DNA from: an uncultured Cryomorphaceae bacterium
GTDB taxonomy: Bacteria; Bacteroidota; Bacteroidia; Flavobacteriales; Schleiferiaceae
DNA length: 35,458 nt
Assembly (NCBI GenBank): GCA_937129395.1
Contig: CAKZNE010000335.1
Span: 1 to 35,458 of the forward strand
Direction of reading: 5' to 3'
This document shows, one piece after another, positions 15,675 to 23,622 of this stretch. Each line of letters starts with the position of its first letter. The stretch's first letter is position 1. The position numbers were made by a program, and so were the translations under genes. The notes below the pieces were generated by a model. It was given only the letters and a program-made list of their open reading frames with translations. It searched no databases and was not told the origin of the DNA.

Positions 15675-16658
15675 ATGCACCTTAATAACGAATCAATAAC
15701 GCTACAAGAATCAATAGATATTTATTTAGACTGGAAGAAGACCCACACGGCAGATGCTTACAAAGCTTACCGAATACGACTGGAACAATTTGTGAGTTTT
15801 ATTGAAACTCAAAAGTTTCAACTAGCCGACATTACTGGAGATGATATAACAGCCTTTCATAATAAGATGTTGGAGAATTTCTCATCAGCAACGGTTGCTT
15901 ATTCTGCCAGAATCCTTCGGAATTATTTTCTTTTTTGGCAGGGAAGAGGAAAGACAAAGTTAAACCCCAAAGAAATTATCCCCATTCGATTTATCAATGC
16001 GGATAAGGATGTTGTGGAGGAGGAAGATTTTGAAGAAATGACGGATTTATTGGATGAAAATTACGTGGATGACTTACAAAAGAAACTTGTTCTTCATCTA
16101 CTCTGGGACACAGGAATGCGAATTAGTGAATTACTAGACCTAAAACTCTCAGATATTGGGGAAAGGGGAGAGAATGGCCTTAGAACAGCAAAGGTGAAAA
16201 CCCGTAAAACGATGCGCTACAATTTGGTGGTTTGGGGAGCTTCAACAGATGATTTACTTATTCGATATTTATCATGGAGAGTTCAAACAGATCATCCCAG
16301 TGATAAATTATTTATAGCCACCCATAAAAAGTATCATAAGGATAAAGCAATAACTCCTCGTACAGTTCAACGCTGGGTGAAGCAATTGGCTAGTGCTGCC
16401 ATGCTTGACAAGAACCTTACCCCTCATAGTTTTAGACATGGTAAGGCGCACTATATGTTGGATAAAGGAGCAAGCGCCGTTGATGTTCAAGCAGTATTAC
16501 GACACCGCAACTTAAACTCAAGTCTAAACTATATGCAGCTTAACCAGAATCAATACCTTAAAACTACTTCTAAGTTTTTGGATCAAACCATGCCTATAGC
16601 GGACACCTTTAAGAGTATCCTTGCCAAAAATGGCAAAAGTGTATACACTCTAGCTTGA
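15675..16658 (+). CDS. Tyrosine recombinase (XerC/D-like integrase)
   Basis: The N-terminal SAM-like core-binding domain (about 5-95, LQESIDIYLDWKK) is followed by a catalytic domain with all residues present: R149 in TGMRISELL, a lysine in the KVKTRKT strand (175-178), H251 and R254 in HSFRH, H277 in LRHRNL, and nucleophile Y286 in SLNYMQL. The 327-aa length matches Xer-type enzymes. It lacks the extra helix insertion expected of integron integrases as far as I can tell. Position next to replication- and mobilisation-type genes suggests it serves integration or dimer resolution of the element. No att site could be identified. Confidence 0.9.
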   Translation: MHLNNESITLQESIDIYLDWKKTHTADAYKAYRIRLEQFVSFIETQKFQLADITGDDITAFHNKMLENFSSATVAYSARILRNYFLFWQGRGKTKLNPKEIIPIRFINADKDVVEEEDFEEMTDLLDENYVDDLQKKLVLHLLWDTGMRISELLDLKLSDIGERGENGLRTAKVKTRKTMRYNLVVWGASTDDLLIRYLSWRVQTDHPSDKLFIATHKKYHKDKAITPRTVQRWVKQLASAAMLDKNLTPHSFRHGKAHYMLDKGASAVDVQAVLRHRNLNSSLNYMQLNQNQYLKTTSKFLDQTMPIADTFKSILAKNGKSVYTLA

Positions 16659-16738
16659 TTCTTTCAAAAGTCATTTTCTTGATAGACATTATTCCATTTT
16701 GTTTATCGGTGACGAAGTCCTATTACCTTAATTATTGC

Positions 16739-16762
16739 AAAGACCTAAATAAAAAGGTCTTT
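16739..16762 (+). terminator. Hairpin downstream of the recombinase
   Basis: AAAGACCT and AGGTCTTT form an 8-bp stem with an 8-base loop, about 80 bases past the recombinase stop. The following T run is weak, so it may be a poor terminator. Confidence 0.5.
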
Positions 16763-16778
16763 CAATAGAAAGGAGCAA

Positions 16779-16836
16779 TGTCGTAAAAGATATAGTAAGG
16801 GACGGGTTGTCGTATTTCCAGAAAAGTTTTACGACA
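16779..16836 (+). repeat. TGTCGTA iteron-like cluster (candidate origin or operator)
   Basis: TGTCGTAAAA (16779), TGTCGTATTT (16808) and the inverted TTTTACGACA (16827-16836) lie within 58 bp. The first and last form a perfect 10-bp inverted repeat. The cluster is about 60 bases upstream of the small gene that precedes a replication-initiator-like gene, where iterons or autoregulatory operators are usual. The number of copies is low for a classic iteron origin. Confidence 0.45.
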
Positions 16837-16897
16837 AAGATCTATCAAGGAAATGACGATGAGAGAATTGGATTATTCTTAAAATCAAAAATCTACT

Positions 16898-17089
16898 ATG
16901 TCTAATTATTACACCGTCTGTTCTGAACGCAATCAGACAGATACTTTAGAAGCCAAAAGCACCTTTCAAAAGATTGGGGTATTAAAGGTTACCGAAAATG
17001 GCGGATGGTTTTTACATCTGTATCAACAGCCTGAAACCTCCTTTCGCATTTTTCCGAATACTGAAGAGGAACTTCCAGTAATAAACTAA
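16898..17089 (+). CDS. Small hypothetical protein upstream of rep-like gene (63 aa)
   Basis: A short soluble protein (MSNYYTVCSERNQTDTLEAK...) with a beta-rich C-terminal half containing GGWFLHLYQQPETSFRIF. It ends 2 bases before the next gene's ATG, so the two are translationally linked. Such small ORFs accompany replication or plasmid-maintenance genes, but I do not recognise this one. Confidence 0.55.
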   Translation: MSNYYTVCSERNQTDTLEAKSTFQKIGVLKVTENGGWFLHLYQQPETSFRIFPNTEEELPVIN

Positions 17090-17091
17090 TT

Positions 17092-17604
17092 ATGGAACTC
17101 AAAAACACGACTCCCGTTCCCAACGGGATTTTTGAGCAGATGGGAATGCTTTCAGGAACAGAACTCAAGGCTTTACTACTAATCACACGAAATACTCTCG
17201 GCTGGAAAGATCAATCCACTGGCAAGCGAAAACAACGAGATTGGATTGCCCATCGCCAATTTGTTGAGAAGGCAGGAATTAGCGACCGCAGTGTTACTAG
17301 TGCAATTCAAGGACTAATCGACAAAGGACTCATAGAAGCTACCGACCGAGTTAACAATGCAATGAATCACCCTAAAGACCGCCAGAAATGTCCACAAGTT
17401 TTTTATGGATTAACTGTGAACAACCAAGAAAAACTTACGGACACCCCCGCAAAAAACCTACAAAATCGTCCGCAAGGATTGCGGACTACAAAAGAAATTT
17501 TACAAAATAGTAGTCAGCAGGAATTGCCCCAATATCCACAAAGGGAACTTATCGAACGAGAACATTACCGCAATCAAGAACAAAGAAATGGTTGGAGGTA
17601 TTAG
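17092..17604 (+). CDS. Winged-helix replication-initiator-like protein
   Basis: Residues about 8-105 read VPNGIFEQMGMLSGTELKALLLITRNTLGWKD, then FVEKAGISDRSVTSAIQGLIDKGLIEATD. This is the winged-helix layout of phage replication protein O and plasmid Rep-type N-termini (P-N-x-x-x-D/E, L-x-x-x-E, RNTLGW, S-x-R-x-V-x-x-x-I-x-x-L). The C-terminal 60 residues are polar and low-complexity. At 170 aa it is short for a complete initiator; a second domain may be absent. The iteron-like cluster upstream supports a replication role. Confidence 0.65.
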   Translation: MELKNTTPVPNGIFEQMGMLSGTELKALLLITRNTLGWKDQSTGKRKQRDWIAHRQFVEKAGISDRSVTSAIQGLIDKGLIEATDRVNNAMNHPKDRQKCPQVFYGLTVNNQEKLTDTPAKNLQNRPQGLRTTKEILQNSSQQELPQYPQRELIEREHYRNQEQRNGWRY

Positions 17605-17778
17605 GCATGAAACCAGTAGCAGAAGAATCAGGCAAGGAATAGAAAATGAAAATCAGAGATTTTCTATCAATAAGGTAGCTTCATTCCAGTTGATGACCAA
17701 GAAACCTTTTAATTTCATCCTCAATGCTGTCTAGTATTACCTAACTTTGAAAAGGAAAAATTAATTCGTGAAAACTCT
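17605..17778. other. Non-coding gap after the rep-like gene
   Basis: Only very short frames (for example MKPVAEESGKE) and a weak hairpin TAGAAAAT/ATTTTCTA are present. Nothing further is supported. Confidence 0.4.
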
Positions 17779-18096
17779 ATGGTAAACAATCAGTTATTCA
17801 GGCAATTAGCATATCACCTCAAAGAACATACGGGTGTAGAGGTCATTGGCATTCAAACTCATGGAGGCAAGTCTAATAAAATTCAATTAGGCGTTCGAGA
17901 CTTTTATCATCCCTCGGATAATAGGCAAGTGACTATAATAGTCGAAAAGCCAGAAGGTGAAACTTCGGAACTGTCAGGTAAAATTAAAGCTGTCTTAGAT
18001 AAGTATTTCACAAGTCATTACATCAACCTTTGTTTCTGTAATGAAGATCATATCTTTTATGTTTTAGAGCTTAACTCGATAACCCAACCATTATAA
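17779..18096 (+). CDS. Small hypothetical protein before DUF4365 gene (105 aa)
   Basis: Soluble mixed alpha/beta protein (QLAYHLKEHTGVEVIGIQTHGGKSNKIQLG...). It stops 6 bases before the ATG of the DUF4365-like gene, so the two form an operon. No family recognised. It could be a co-factor or immunity protein for its neighbour. Confidence 0.55.
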   Translation: MVNNQLFRQLAYHLKEHTGVEVIGIQTHGGKSNKIQLGVRDFYHPSDNRQVTIIVEKPEGETSELSGKIKAVLDKYFTSHYINLCFCNEDHIFYVLELNSITQPL

Positions 18097-18102
18097 AAAT
18101 TG

Positions 18103-19959
18103 ATGGCTAAAAGAACCAGAAGTCATATTCTAGAGGACGAATCAAGAAATCAACTTCAGGCTATTATTCCTTCGGAATGGGTTGTAAGGGATAAACCTAA
18201 GGATTATGGAATTGATTGTGAAATCGAAATTTTCGATAGTAAAGGAAATCCAACAGGGGCTATCTTTTGGGTACAACTAAAAGCTACGGACTCAAAAAAA
18301 ACAGGTTTAGGTTTGAGTATAAAAAAAGAAAAGCTTAAACAGTTTAACTCATATCCTGTACCTGTTTTGTTTTTAAGATATTCTAGCCCTTTAGAATCAT
18401 TTTTTTATGAATGGAGCAATAAGTATTATTTCCTTGGGGTTAATTCTTCCTCGAAATCTATTAGCTTAAAATTTAATAAAGAATGGGACGGAACTACTCC
18501 GACTGATATTCAATCGTATCTAAAAAAAGTTAATCTGATTAAAAGGGGGGATTTTGAATTACCCTTAAGATGCTCAATAGTAAATTATACTAGTTCTGTT
18601 TCCATTGCTTATGCTATTAAATCAAGCTTCGAAAATTATAATGATTGTATCAGGTTTGACAATGAGGGTTACCTTTTTGAAATGACAATCTATGATAATA
18701 AGATGCTAATCACATTGATGAATGAATTCGCTGCATTTTTCTATATCAGTGAGGCTTCATTCAATGCTGATACACTATCTAAATCTATTGGTTGCGGTAT
18801 CTTAGTAATCTTAGCTCAAATTAAAAAATACGATCTATTAAATATTCTCTTTGATAGATTAGATTTAAAGAAATACTTAAGTAAAAATGTTGAAATCCTA
18901 AAATTCCTAATACCACATTTATTCAACGGGGAAAATGAAAACATGAATTTCATTCACCAGTGCATGGATGAAATTGATGATCCAGCTCTTGAGGTTCTTA
19001 CTAACATAACTTTACAAACCAATAGAAACAAAGCTTCAAAAAAAACTAGAGACAATATAATTTCTTTTTACCAGAAACTACTGGACAGTCCTAAAAGGAA
19101 CAGAACTGCGAAATCTACTTACCTGTATAATATTGGCAATATTTATACTTCGCGAGGTGACTACTTAAAAGCATTAAGTTTTTACAACAAAGCAAGAAAA
19201 TATAACCCTAAATATTTAGAATATGATTACTTCTTAGCGGAGTTGGCTGGAGTGCTTTTTGAGAGTGAGAAATATGACCTATCAAAAAAACTTTATAAAA
19301 AATCTCTTGAAATAAATGACTCTGAATATTTGAGATATGCTTTGTATGGTGACGCTTTGATGTTCACAGGTGAGTATTCAGAAGCGGTGAAGAATTTTAA
19401 TATATACTTGATAAATTCTGATGAAGCAAGTTCAGAGTATCAATTGAAATTTACTGCTTTAACCACTTTAATATCCACTGGGTATCCTAAAAGTCAAAAA
19501 AGAAATACTTTAGAATCTTCTAAATTGATTGGTGAGAGAGAAAATACATCACTAGAAAACTTAAAGGAAGCTGTCGGAAGAGATCTATTATGCAAATATG
19601 CCTGGTATGAACTAGGACATAGATATTTAGAACAAGATAAACTTAAGGACGCCTTTATATCTTTTTTGATGTCATCAGTTTTGTATAGATATGTTAATGC
19701 TCCTTGGATAAATTGCACAACATTATCACTTCAAATTAAAGAAACTGATATTTTATACTACCATGTAATTAACTGTTCTTATAGATTTTGTGGAGATGGT
19801 TATATTAGTGAATTAATGGACTATATTCAGAGTCTTAACCTTGATTTTGAAGAACAAATCCTCGAAGCAATAGAAAAGGCAATTCAGCCCATAAATCAAC
19901 CTAAAAAAGAGTTCAGACTAATTGATAATATTGGTGAGGTGATTACAGTTTTCATTTAA
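18103..19959 (+). CDS. DUF4365-like (PD-(D/E)XK nuclease-type) protein with TPR-like repeats
   Basis: The ORF track starts at a TTG; the ATG three bases later (MAKRTRSHILEDES) is preferred, giving 618 aa. Residues about 10-150 fit DUF4365: KDYGIDCEIEIFD, then FWVQLKAT, the D...E-x-K-like nuclease core. Later residues fit the same domain (VPVLFLRY, FYEWSNKYYF). From about residue 330 there are TPR-like helical pairs (YLYNIGNIYTSRGDYLKALSFYNKARKYNPK, YALYGDALMFTGEYSEAVKNF). DUF4365 occurs in restriction- and defence-type proteins; here the TPRs may act as sensor or scaffold. Nuclease activity is inferred from the fold only. Confidence 0.7.
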   Translation: MAKRTRSHILEDESRNQLQAIIPSEWVVRDKPKDYGIDCEIEIFDSKGNPTGAIFWVQLKATDSKKTGLGLSIKKEKLKQFNSYPVPVLFLRYSSPLESFFYEWSNKYYFLGVNSSSKSISLKFNKEWDGTTPTDIQSYLKKVNLIKRGDFELPLRCSIVNYTSSVSIAYAIKSSFENYNDCIRFDNEGYLFEMTIYDNKMLITLMNEFAAFFYISEASFNADTLSKSIGCGILVILAQIKKYDLLNILFDRLDLKKYLSKNVEILKFLIPHLFNGENENMNFIHQCMDEIDDPALEVLTNITLQTNRNKASKKTRDNIISFYQKLLDSPKRNRTAKSTYLYNIGNIYTSRGDYLKALSFYNKARKYNPKYLEYDYFLAELAGVLFESEKYDLSKKLYKKSLEINDSEYLRYALYGDALMFTGEYSEAVKNFNIYLINSDEASSEYQLKFTALTTLISTGYPKSQKRNTLESSKLIGERENTSLENLKEAVGRDLLCKYAWYELGHRYLEQDKLKDAFISFLMSSVLYRYVNAPWINCTTLSLQIKETDILYYHVINCSYRFCGDGYISELMDYIQSLNLDFEEQILEAIEKAIQPINQPKKEFRLIDNIGEVITVFI

Positions 19960-20116
19960 AAAAACAATTTGAGGCAAAAAAAAGAAACGATCTCTATTAG
20001 AAATTACAAGAGAGTAATGACCCAAATTAGAAAACGATAAGAATTTTGAATCATCTTTAAGTTCAAAGAGCTAACAACTTTCTTGGATAGATGTTCAAAG
20101 CTCATTCCAATGATGT

Positions 20117-23100
20117 TTAGCCATTAGACCATATTAAACGATAAAGTTCTTTTTTATTTTTAGGTGTTTCATTGAAAAAAGGCTCAATGTTGTTAGCTAG
20201 CAAGCCTCTTTGATGTGAATGTAGTGAAAAGAAAACTGGCTTCGGAGTTGTAGATTGTTGTACCGATGAATAAATATTGACCTTATCTGCGAGTTTGTAT
20301 TGGTGACCATCACTCGATGTCAAGATTCCATTGAAATATATACCTCGGTTTCCCATTGACACCATAGAGTTATTCACTGTTTCAAAAGTTTCTTCTAGCT
20401 TTTTAGTCCTAGGCACATTGGTATCGGTTCTCCAGTCTTGTTGTATTTCCTTGTATTTATCCGAATCCAAAAAGCGGTAACTATCAATTAAAGCAATGTA
20501 ATACGAGTGCTTCTGTGAAAAATTTTTGGAAGCGAACCTCTCTGCATAACTGGCCAAAAGATGATATCGCCTAGTTATTTTGATGTGATAAAGAATACCT
20601 TCAACAGTAAATGAGCTTCGGTGATTAAGATTAAATAGCTTTTTGAGCGGCTCAATGCACCTATGGTAGTAAATCTTATCGTTTAAATGACCTCTCATTT
20701 GACGGTTGAGGACAAACAACTGGTGCCATGAAGGAGCAGCATCTGGATACTGCTTTACATTCTCGTTAAGTAGTTGAGTGGCCTGGTGGTAAAGGTTTTC
20801 CATCTGTTTTAGATCCAATCTATCATTGCTAATATGAGCGATAAAAATACCAGCATGAACACTATTAACCACATGGTTAAAAGTTTGTGGGTTGTTTTTC
20901 TTAAAGTTGAGAATTACCCTCATAGCTTCCTGTAAGTCCTTCTTGTCCAATAGCCAGTTTGCTAGATGCGTCACTACGACAGGAGAATTACAATACTCTT
21001 TGACTTCTTTGATTAATGCGGAAAGTCGTTCCTTATTTCCAACTGACCACATGTATTTCGCAAAGTTTAGCTTATACCACCAGTTGGGGCGGTTGTTCAA
21101 CTGAATTATCTCCTCATAAAGAGCAGTTATCTCACGTTCGTATATGTCAAACCCTTTGTAGTTTGCCATAGCGTTAAGTATATAAGATCTAATCAAATTT
21201 TCACTATCAATATTTCTATAATAGAGATCAACCATTTTGGAAAACTTGAGAGTCTTATCATTTGTAAATTTGAGCAAATAGTTGAAGTATGTTCTCAGTA
21301 CAGGTAGTTGATGATATCCGTCATCTATCAATTTTTCGATTATACCTTCAGCAGCCTCTGGTTTTTTGTGGTCCAGGTAGTGACGGACAAGCCTATTTCG
21401 GGCGTGTAACGAGTCATCCTCAAAATTGTGGATAATGGTTGTTAATTGCTCTACAGCAAGGTTAACTTGCTTTCTTCGGGAAAAGAGGATGTACAATTCC
21501 ATGTACGTCTTGGGGACATCAGAAGTTTGAAGGTTACTTTCCTTTACGAATTCTTGAAATACCTTAATCAGTTTCTCTTCTTTAGGGATAAGCTCTTTAA
21601 GTAATTCATCATGTTTTAAAAACTTGTTTCTATACACATTGCGCAAAAAATGAATATGTCCTTGCATACTGGATGTCATACATCTTTCAATGGTGTTTTT
21701 AAACAAACCCTTTTTGTAGATTCCCTTTGGATCATCCCTTGACAGGAAAAATGGAATAACGTTCGGGTTACGAACTACCAGTAAATTAGAGCCTTCTACA
21801 AGTTGAAGCGGAAGGTCATGCTTGAAAAGATCAACATGTTCTACCGATGAGATTTCAACTCCAATTATCTCTAAGCACAAAGCGACCTGAGGTTGGATAT
21901 CATAGTAGTTAAAATTGGCAACAACTTTATACAAGGGCTCAAGCTTCTTGAATTCCGGATGACCATCGCAGAATGACAACCAGATGTTCCAATCAAATTT
22001 AAACTGATAACGTTTGGGGTCAAGAGCCCTCAGGTTTTGTAGCAGTTCAAATATTCTCTCAGTAGTTGTTCGGTTAGAATTTTTTACAAAATTTGGCCTG
22101 AAGGCATTAATCTGGGCTACATCAACGATGTTAAGTTTAGCAGCCAATCTCTTAAAAAGGGAAGAGTAAAATTTACTTGAGGAAAAGAAGATACAGTGTT
22201 CAATCGTTTGAATATGAGATGGTGCGATCTCTAAAAAAAATTGGTTCCGCTTTATACTGGTCAGCGATATTTTCTCCGTCATAAGCAAGGTAAAACCGTC
22301 TTCGTAATAGGTTTCAGAGAGTTGTACGATGAATGCTTCTAATTCATTGAAATGCTTGGAATAATTATCCAATAACACCAGCGAGTGTTTTCCTTTCGGT
22401 TCAGGAAAATACGGAATATTCTTTGGGTCATTGATTAGAAAAGTGTTGTAACGGTTATAGAACTGTTTTCCTAACTGGAACAGAAAAGTTGTTTTCCCAC
22501 TTCCCCCTCTTTCATTAATAGTGATAATAGAAGATATGCTGCCGAGAGCATTTTCCTTAAATCGATCTCCAAGATCTATCGGTATCTCATTGTCTGTAAT
22601 TAAGCGGTCACTTCTTTGCACATGAAGCTGATTGTCAATAATGTAGGGCAAAAATGAAGAGTGGCTGTTATTATTGATATAGAATTCCAACAGTTGTTCA
22701 TTGGTTTTTTTAGTTTCCGAAATCTCTTTCCAGTAGAATTTATTGAAATGTATTAAACCCGAAAATTTGATTGAATCAGGGCGATCAATTGGTTTGCGTA
22801 TATTCTTTTTCCATTTTTTTAATTTCTCTTCAAAAGGGATCTTTTGAGGCCTTATACCATTTAAAAACTGTAAGAGTTTTTTTGGTTTTCCATAGTCATA
22901 GTTGTGAAGATTACTAAAAACATTAACGTGCAATCCATTTTCTAAAAAATCAACCAACAATTTGTAAAGGAACTCTATTGTCTCCTCACTTGTAACTGTT
23001 CTGGGTTTCTTTTTATTCGCAGAATATTTTGGATGAGTTATAAAGTTTCGATACAATCTCAATTCGTGAAGAAAATCGATGTTCTTAGTATACCTTTTTA

Positions 23101-23431
23101 ACTCATCGATAGTTTCTCTAAATGAATTAATTATAATTAGTTGGTCGACATATTTCCCATGATAGTTGGAGTTTACATATTTTAATATCAAGGTATGAAT
23201 GACGGTTTCAATTATTATGCTTGCTTCCTTAAGCTTTTCGTTTTCAGATTCTGAATCAATCACCACTTTAAGATGGTGAGATAGCTGTTGTAGGTCAAAA
23301 TAATTCATATAACTATTAAAAAAACCTCTCCAATCGAACTGGAGAGGGGAGGGTTCATATTCAGTTGGGAATACTCTGAGTGAAGCAGAGCTATGCAAAT
23401 CATTTGGGTCGCAAGGCTTATAACGTTTCAC
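20117..23431 (-). CDS. HEPN plus P-loop STAND-like NTPase with helical repeats (1104 aa)
   Basis: The start is GTG; an in-frame TAG lies two codons upstream and the next Met is residue 42. Residues about 45-165 form a helical domain with RNFITH (R128-x4-H133), the HEPN RNase motif. A P-loop follows at NERGGSGKTTFL (306-317), with Walker-B-like HSLVLLDN (about 349-356), in an NTPase module to about 600. The rest is TPR-like helical repeats, then a C-terminal beta segment (GIYFNGILTSSDG...VFFSLHSHQRGLLANNI) resembling a small OB or cold-shock fold. Effector, NTPase and repeat sensor in one chain is the plan of STAND defence proteins such as Avs. It is transcribed after the CARF/sigma-54 activator. 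No nuclease assay or homology search supports this yet. Confidence 0.7.
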   Translation of the reverse strand: MKRYKPCDPNDLHSSASLRVFPTEYEPSPLQFDWRGFFNSYMNYFDLQQLSHHLKVVIDSESENEKLKEASIIIETVIHTLILKYVNSNYHGKYVDQLIIINSFRETIDELKRYTKNIDFLHELRLYRNFITHPKYSANKKKPRTVTSEETIEFLYKLLVDFLENGLHVNVFSNLHNYDYGKPKKLLQFLNGIRPQKIPFEEKLKKWKKNIRKPIDRPDSIKFSGLIHFNKFYWKEISETKKTNEQLLEFYINNNSHSSFLPYIIDNQLHVQRSDRLITDNEIPIDLGDRFKENALGSISSIITINERGGSGKTTFLFQLGKQFYNRYNTFLINDPKNIPYFPEPKGKHSLVLLDNYSKHFNELEAFIVQLSETYYEDGFTLLMTEKISLTSIKRNQFFLEIAPSHIQTIEHCIFFSSSKFYSSLFKRLAAKLNIVDVAQINAFRPNFVKNSNRTTTERIFELLQNLRALDPKRYQFKFDWNIWLSFCDGHPEFKKLEPLYKVVANFNYYDIQPQVALCLEIIGVEISSVEHVDLFKHDLPLQLVEGSNLLVVRNPNVIPFFLSRDDPKGIYKKGLFKNTIERCMTSSMQGHIHFLRNVYRNKFLKHDELLKELIPKEEKLIKVFQEFVKESNLQTSDVPKTYMELYILFSRRKQVNLAVEQLTTIIHNFEDDSLHARNRLVRHYLDHKKPEAAEGIIEKLIDDGYHQLPVLRTYFNYLLKFTNDKTLKFSKMVDLYYRNIDSENLIRSYILNAMANYKGFDIYEREITALYEEIIQLNNRPNWWYKLNFAKYMWSVGNKERLSALIKEVKEYCNSPVVVTHLANWLLDKKDLQEAMRVILNFKKNNPQTFNHVVNSVHAGIFIAHISNDRLDLKQMENLYHQATQLLNENVKQYPDAAPSWHQLFVLNRQMRGHLNDKIYYHRCIEPLKKLFNLNHRSSFTVEGILYHIKITRRYHLLASYAERFASKNFSQKHSYYIALIDSYRFLDSDKYKEIQQDWRTDTNVPRTKKLEETFETVNNSMVSMGNRGIYFNGILTSSDGHQYKLADKVNIYSSVQQSTTPKPVFFSLHSHQRGLLANNIEPFFNETPKNKKELYRLIWSNG

Positions 23432-23448
23432 ACTCTAGTTGTGAAACG
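23424..23448. promoter_or_regulatory. Dyad overlapping the GTG start of the HEPN-STAND gene
   Basis: CGTTTCACA and TGTGAAACG are perfect 9-base arms around a 7-base spacer, and the GTG start codon (23431-23429) lies inside one arm. As RNA it would sequester the start codon. As DNA it could be an operator. Either would limit expression of a toxic product. Confidence 0.55.
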
Positions 23449-23520
23449 AAATTATGCGAAACCGAAGAATTCATAGAACCTTTATCGCTGCATGTCATAC
23501 CATCGGGATTAAGTATCCTA

Positions 23521-23549
23521 AATGTTTAGCATAACATGCTAAACATTTC
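23521..23549. promoter_or_regulatory. Perfect 13-bp dyad between activator and HEPN-STAND genes
   Basis: AAATGTTTAGCAT and ATGCTAAACATTT are perfect arms around AAC. There is no T run. It lies about 90 bases upstream of the HEPN-STAND start and would suit an enhancer site bound by a dimeric sigma-54 activator, or a transcription-ending hairpin after the activator gene. Confidence 0.55.
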
Positions 23550-23622
23550 CTGAACTATTCGATTAGGAACACCTTCACTACATATCCTATCATAGCTTCA
23601 AAAAATGTCAAGCCTTTATATT

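Noticed and set aside
15675-16658. Integron integrase for the cassette array
   Set aside because: The recombinase is a plain Xer-type enzyme 13 kb away with no visible integron-specific insertion, so no link to the array is claimed.
23487-23502. Sigma-54 promoter TGGTATGACATGCAGC
   Set aside because: The GG-to-GC spacing is not the required 10 bases, so it is not annotated as a promoter, only mentioned in a finding.
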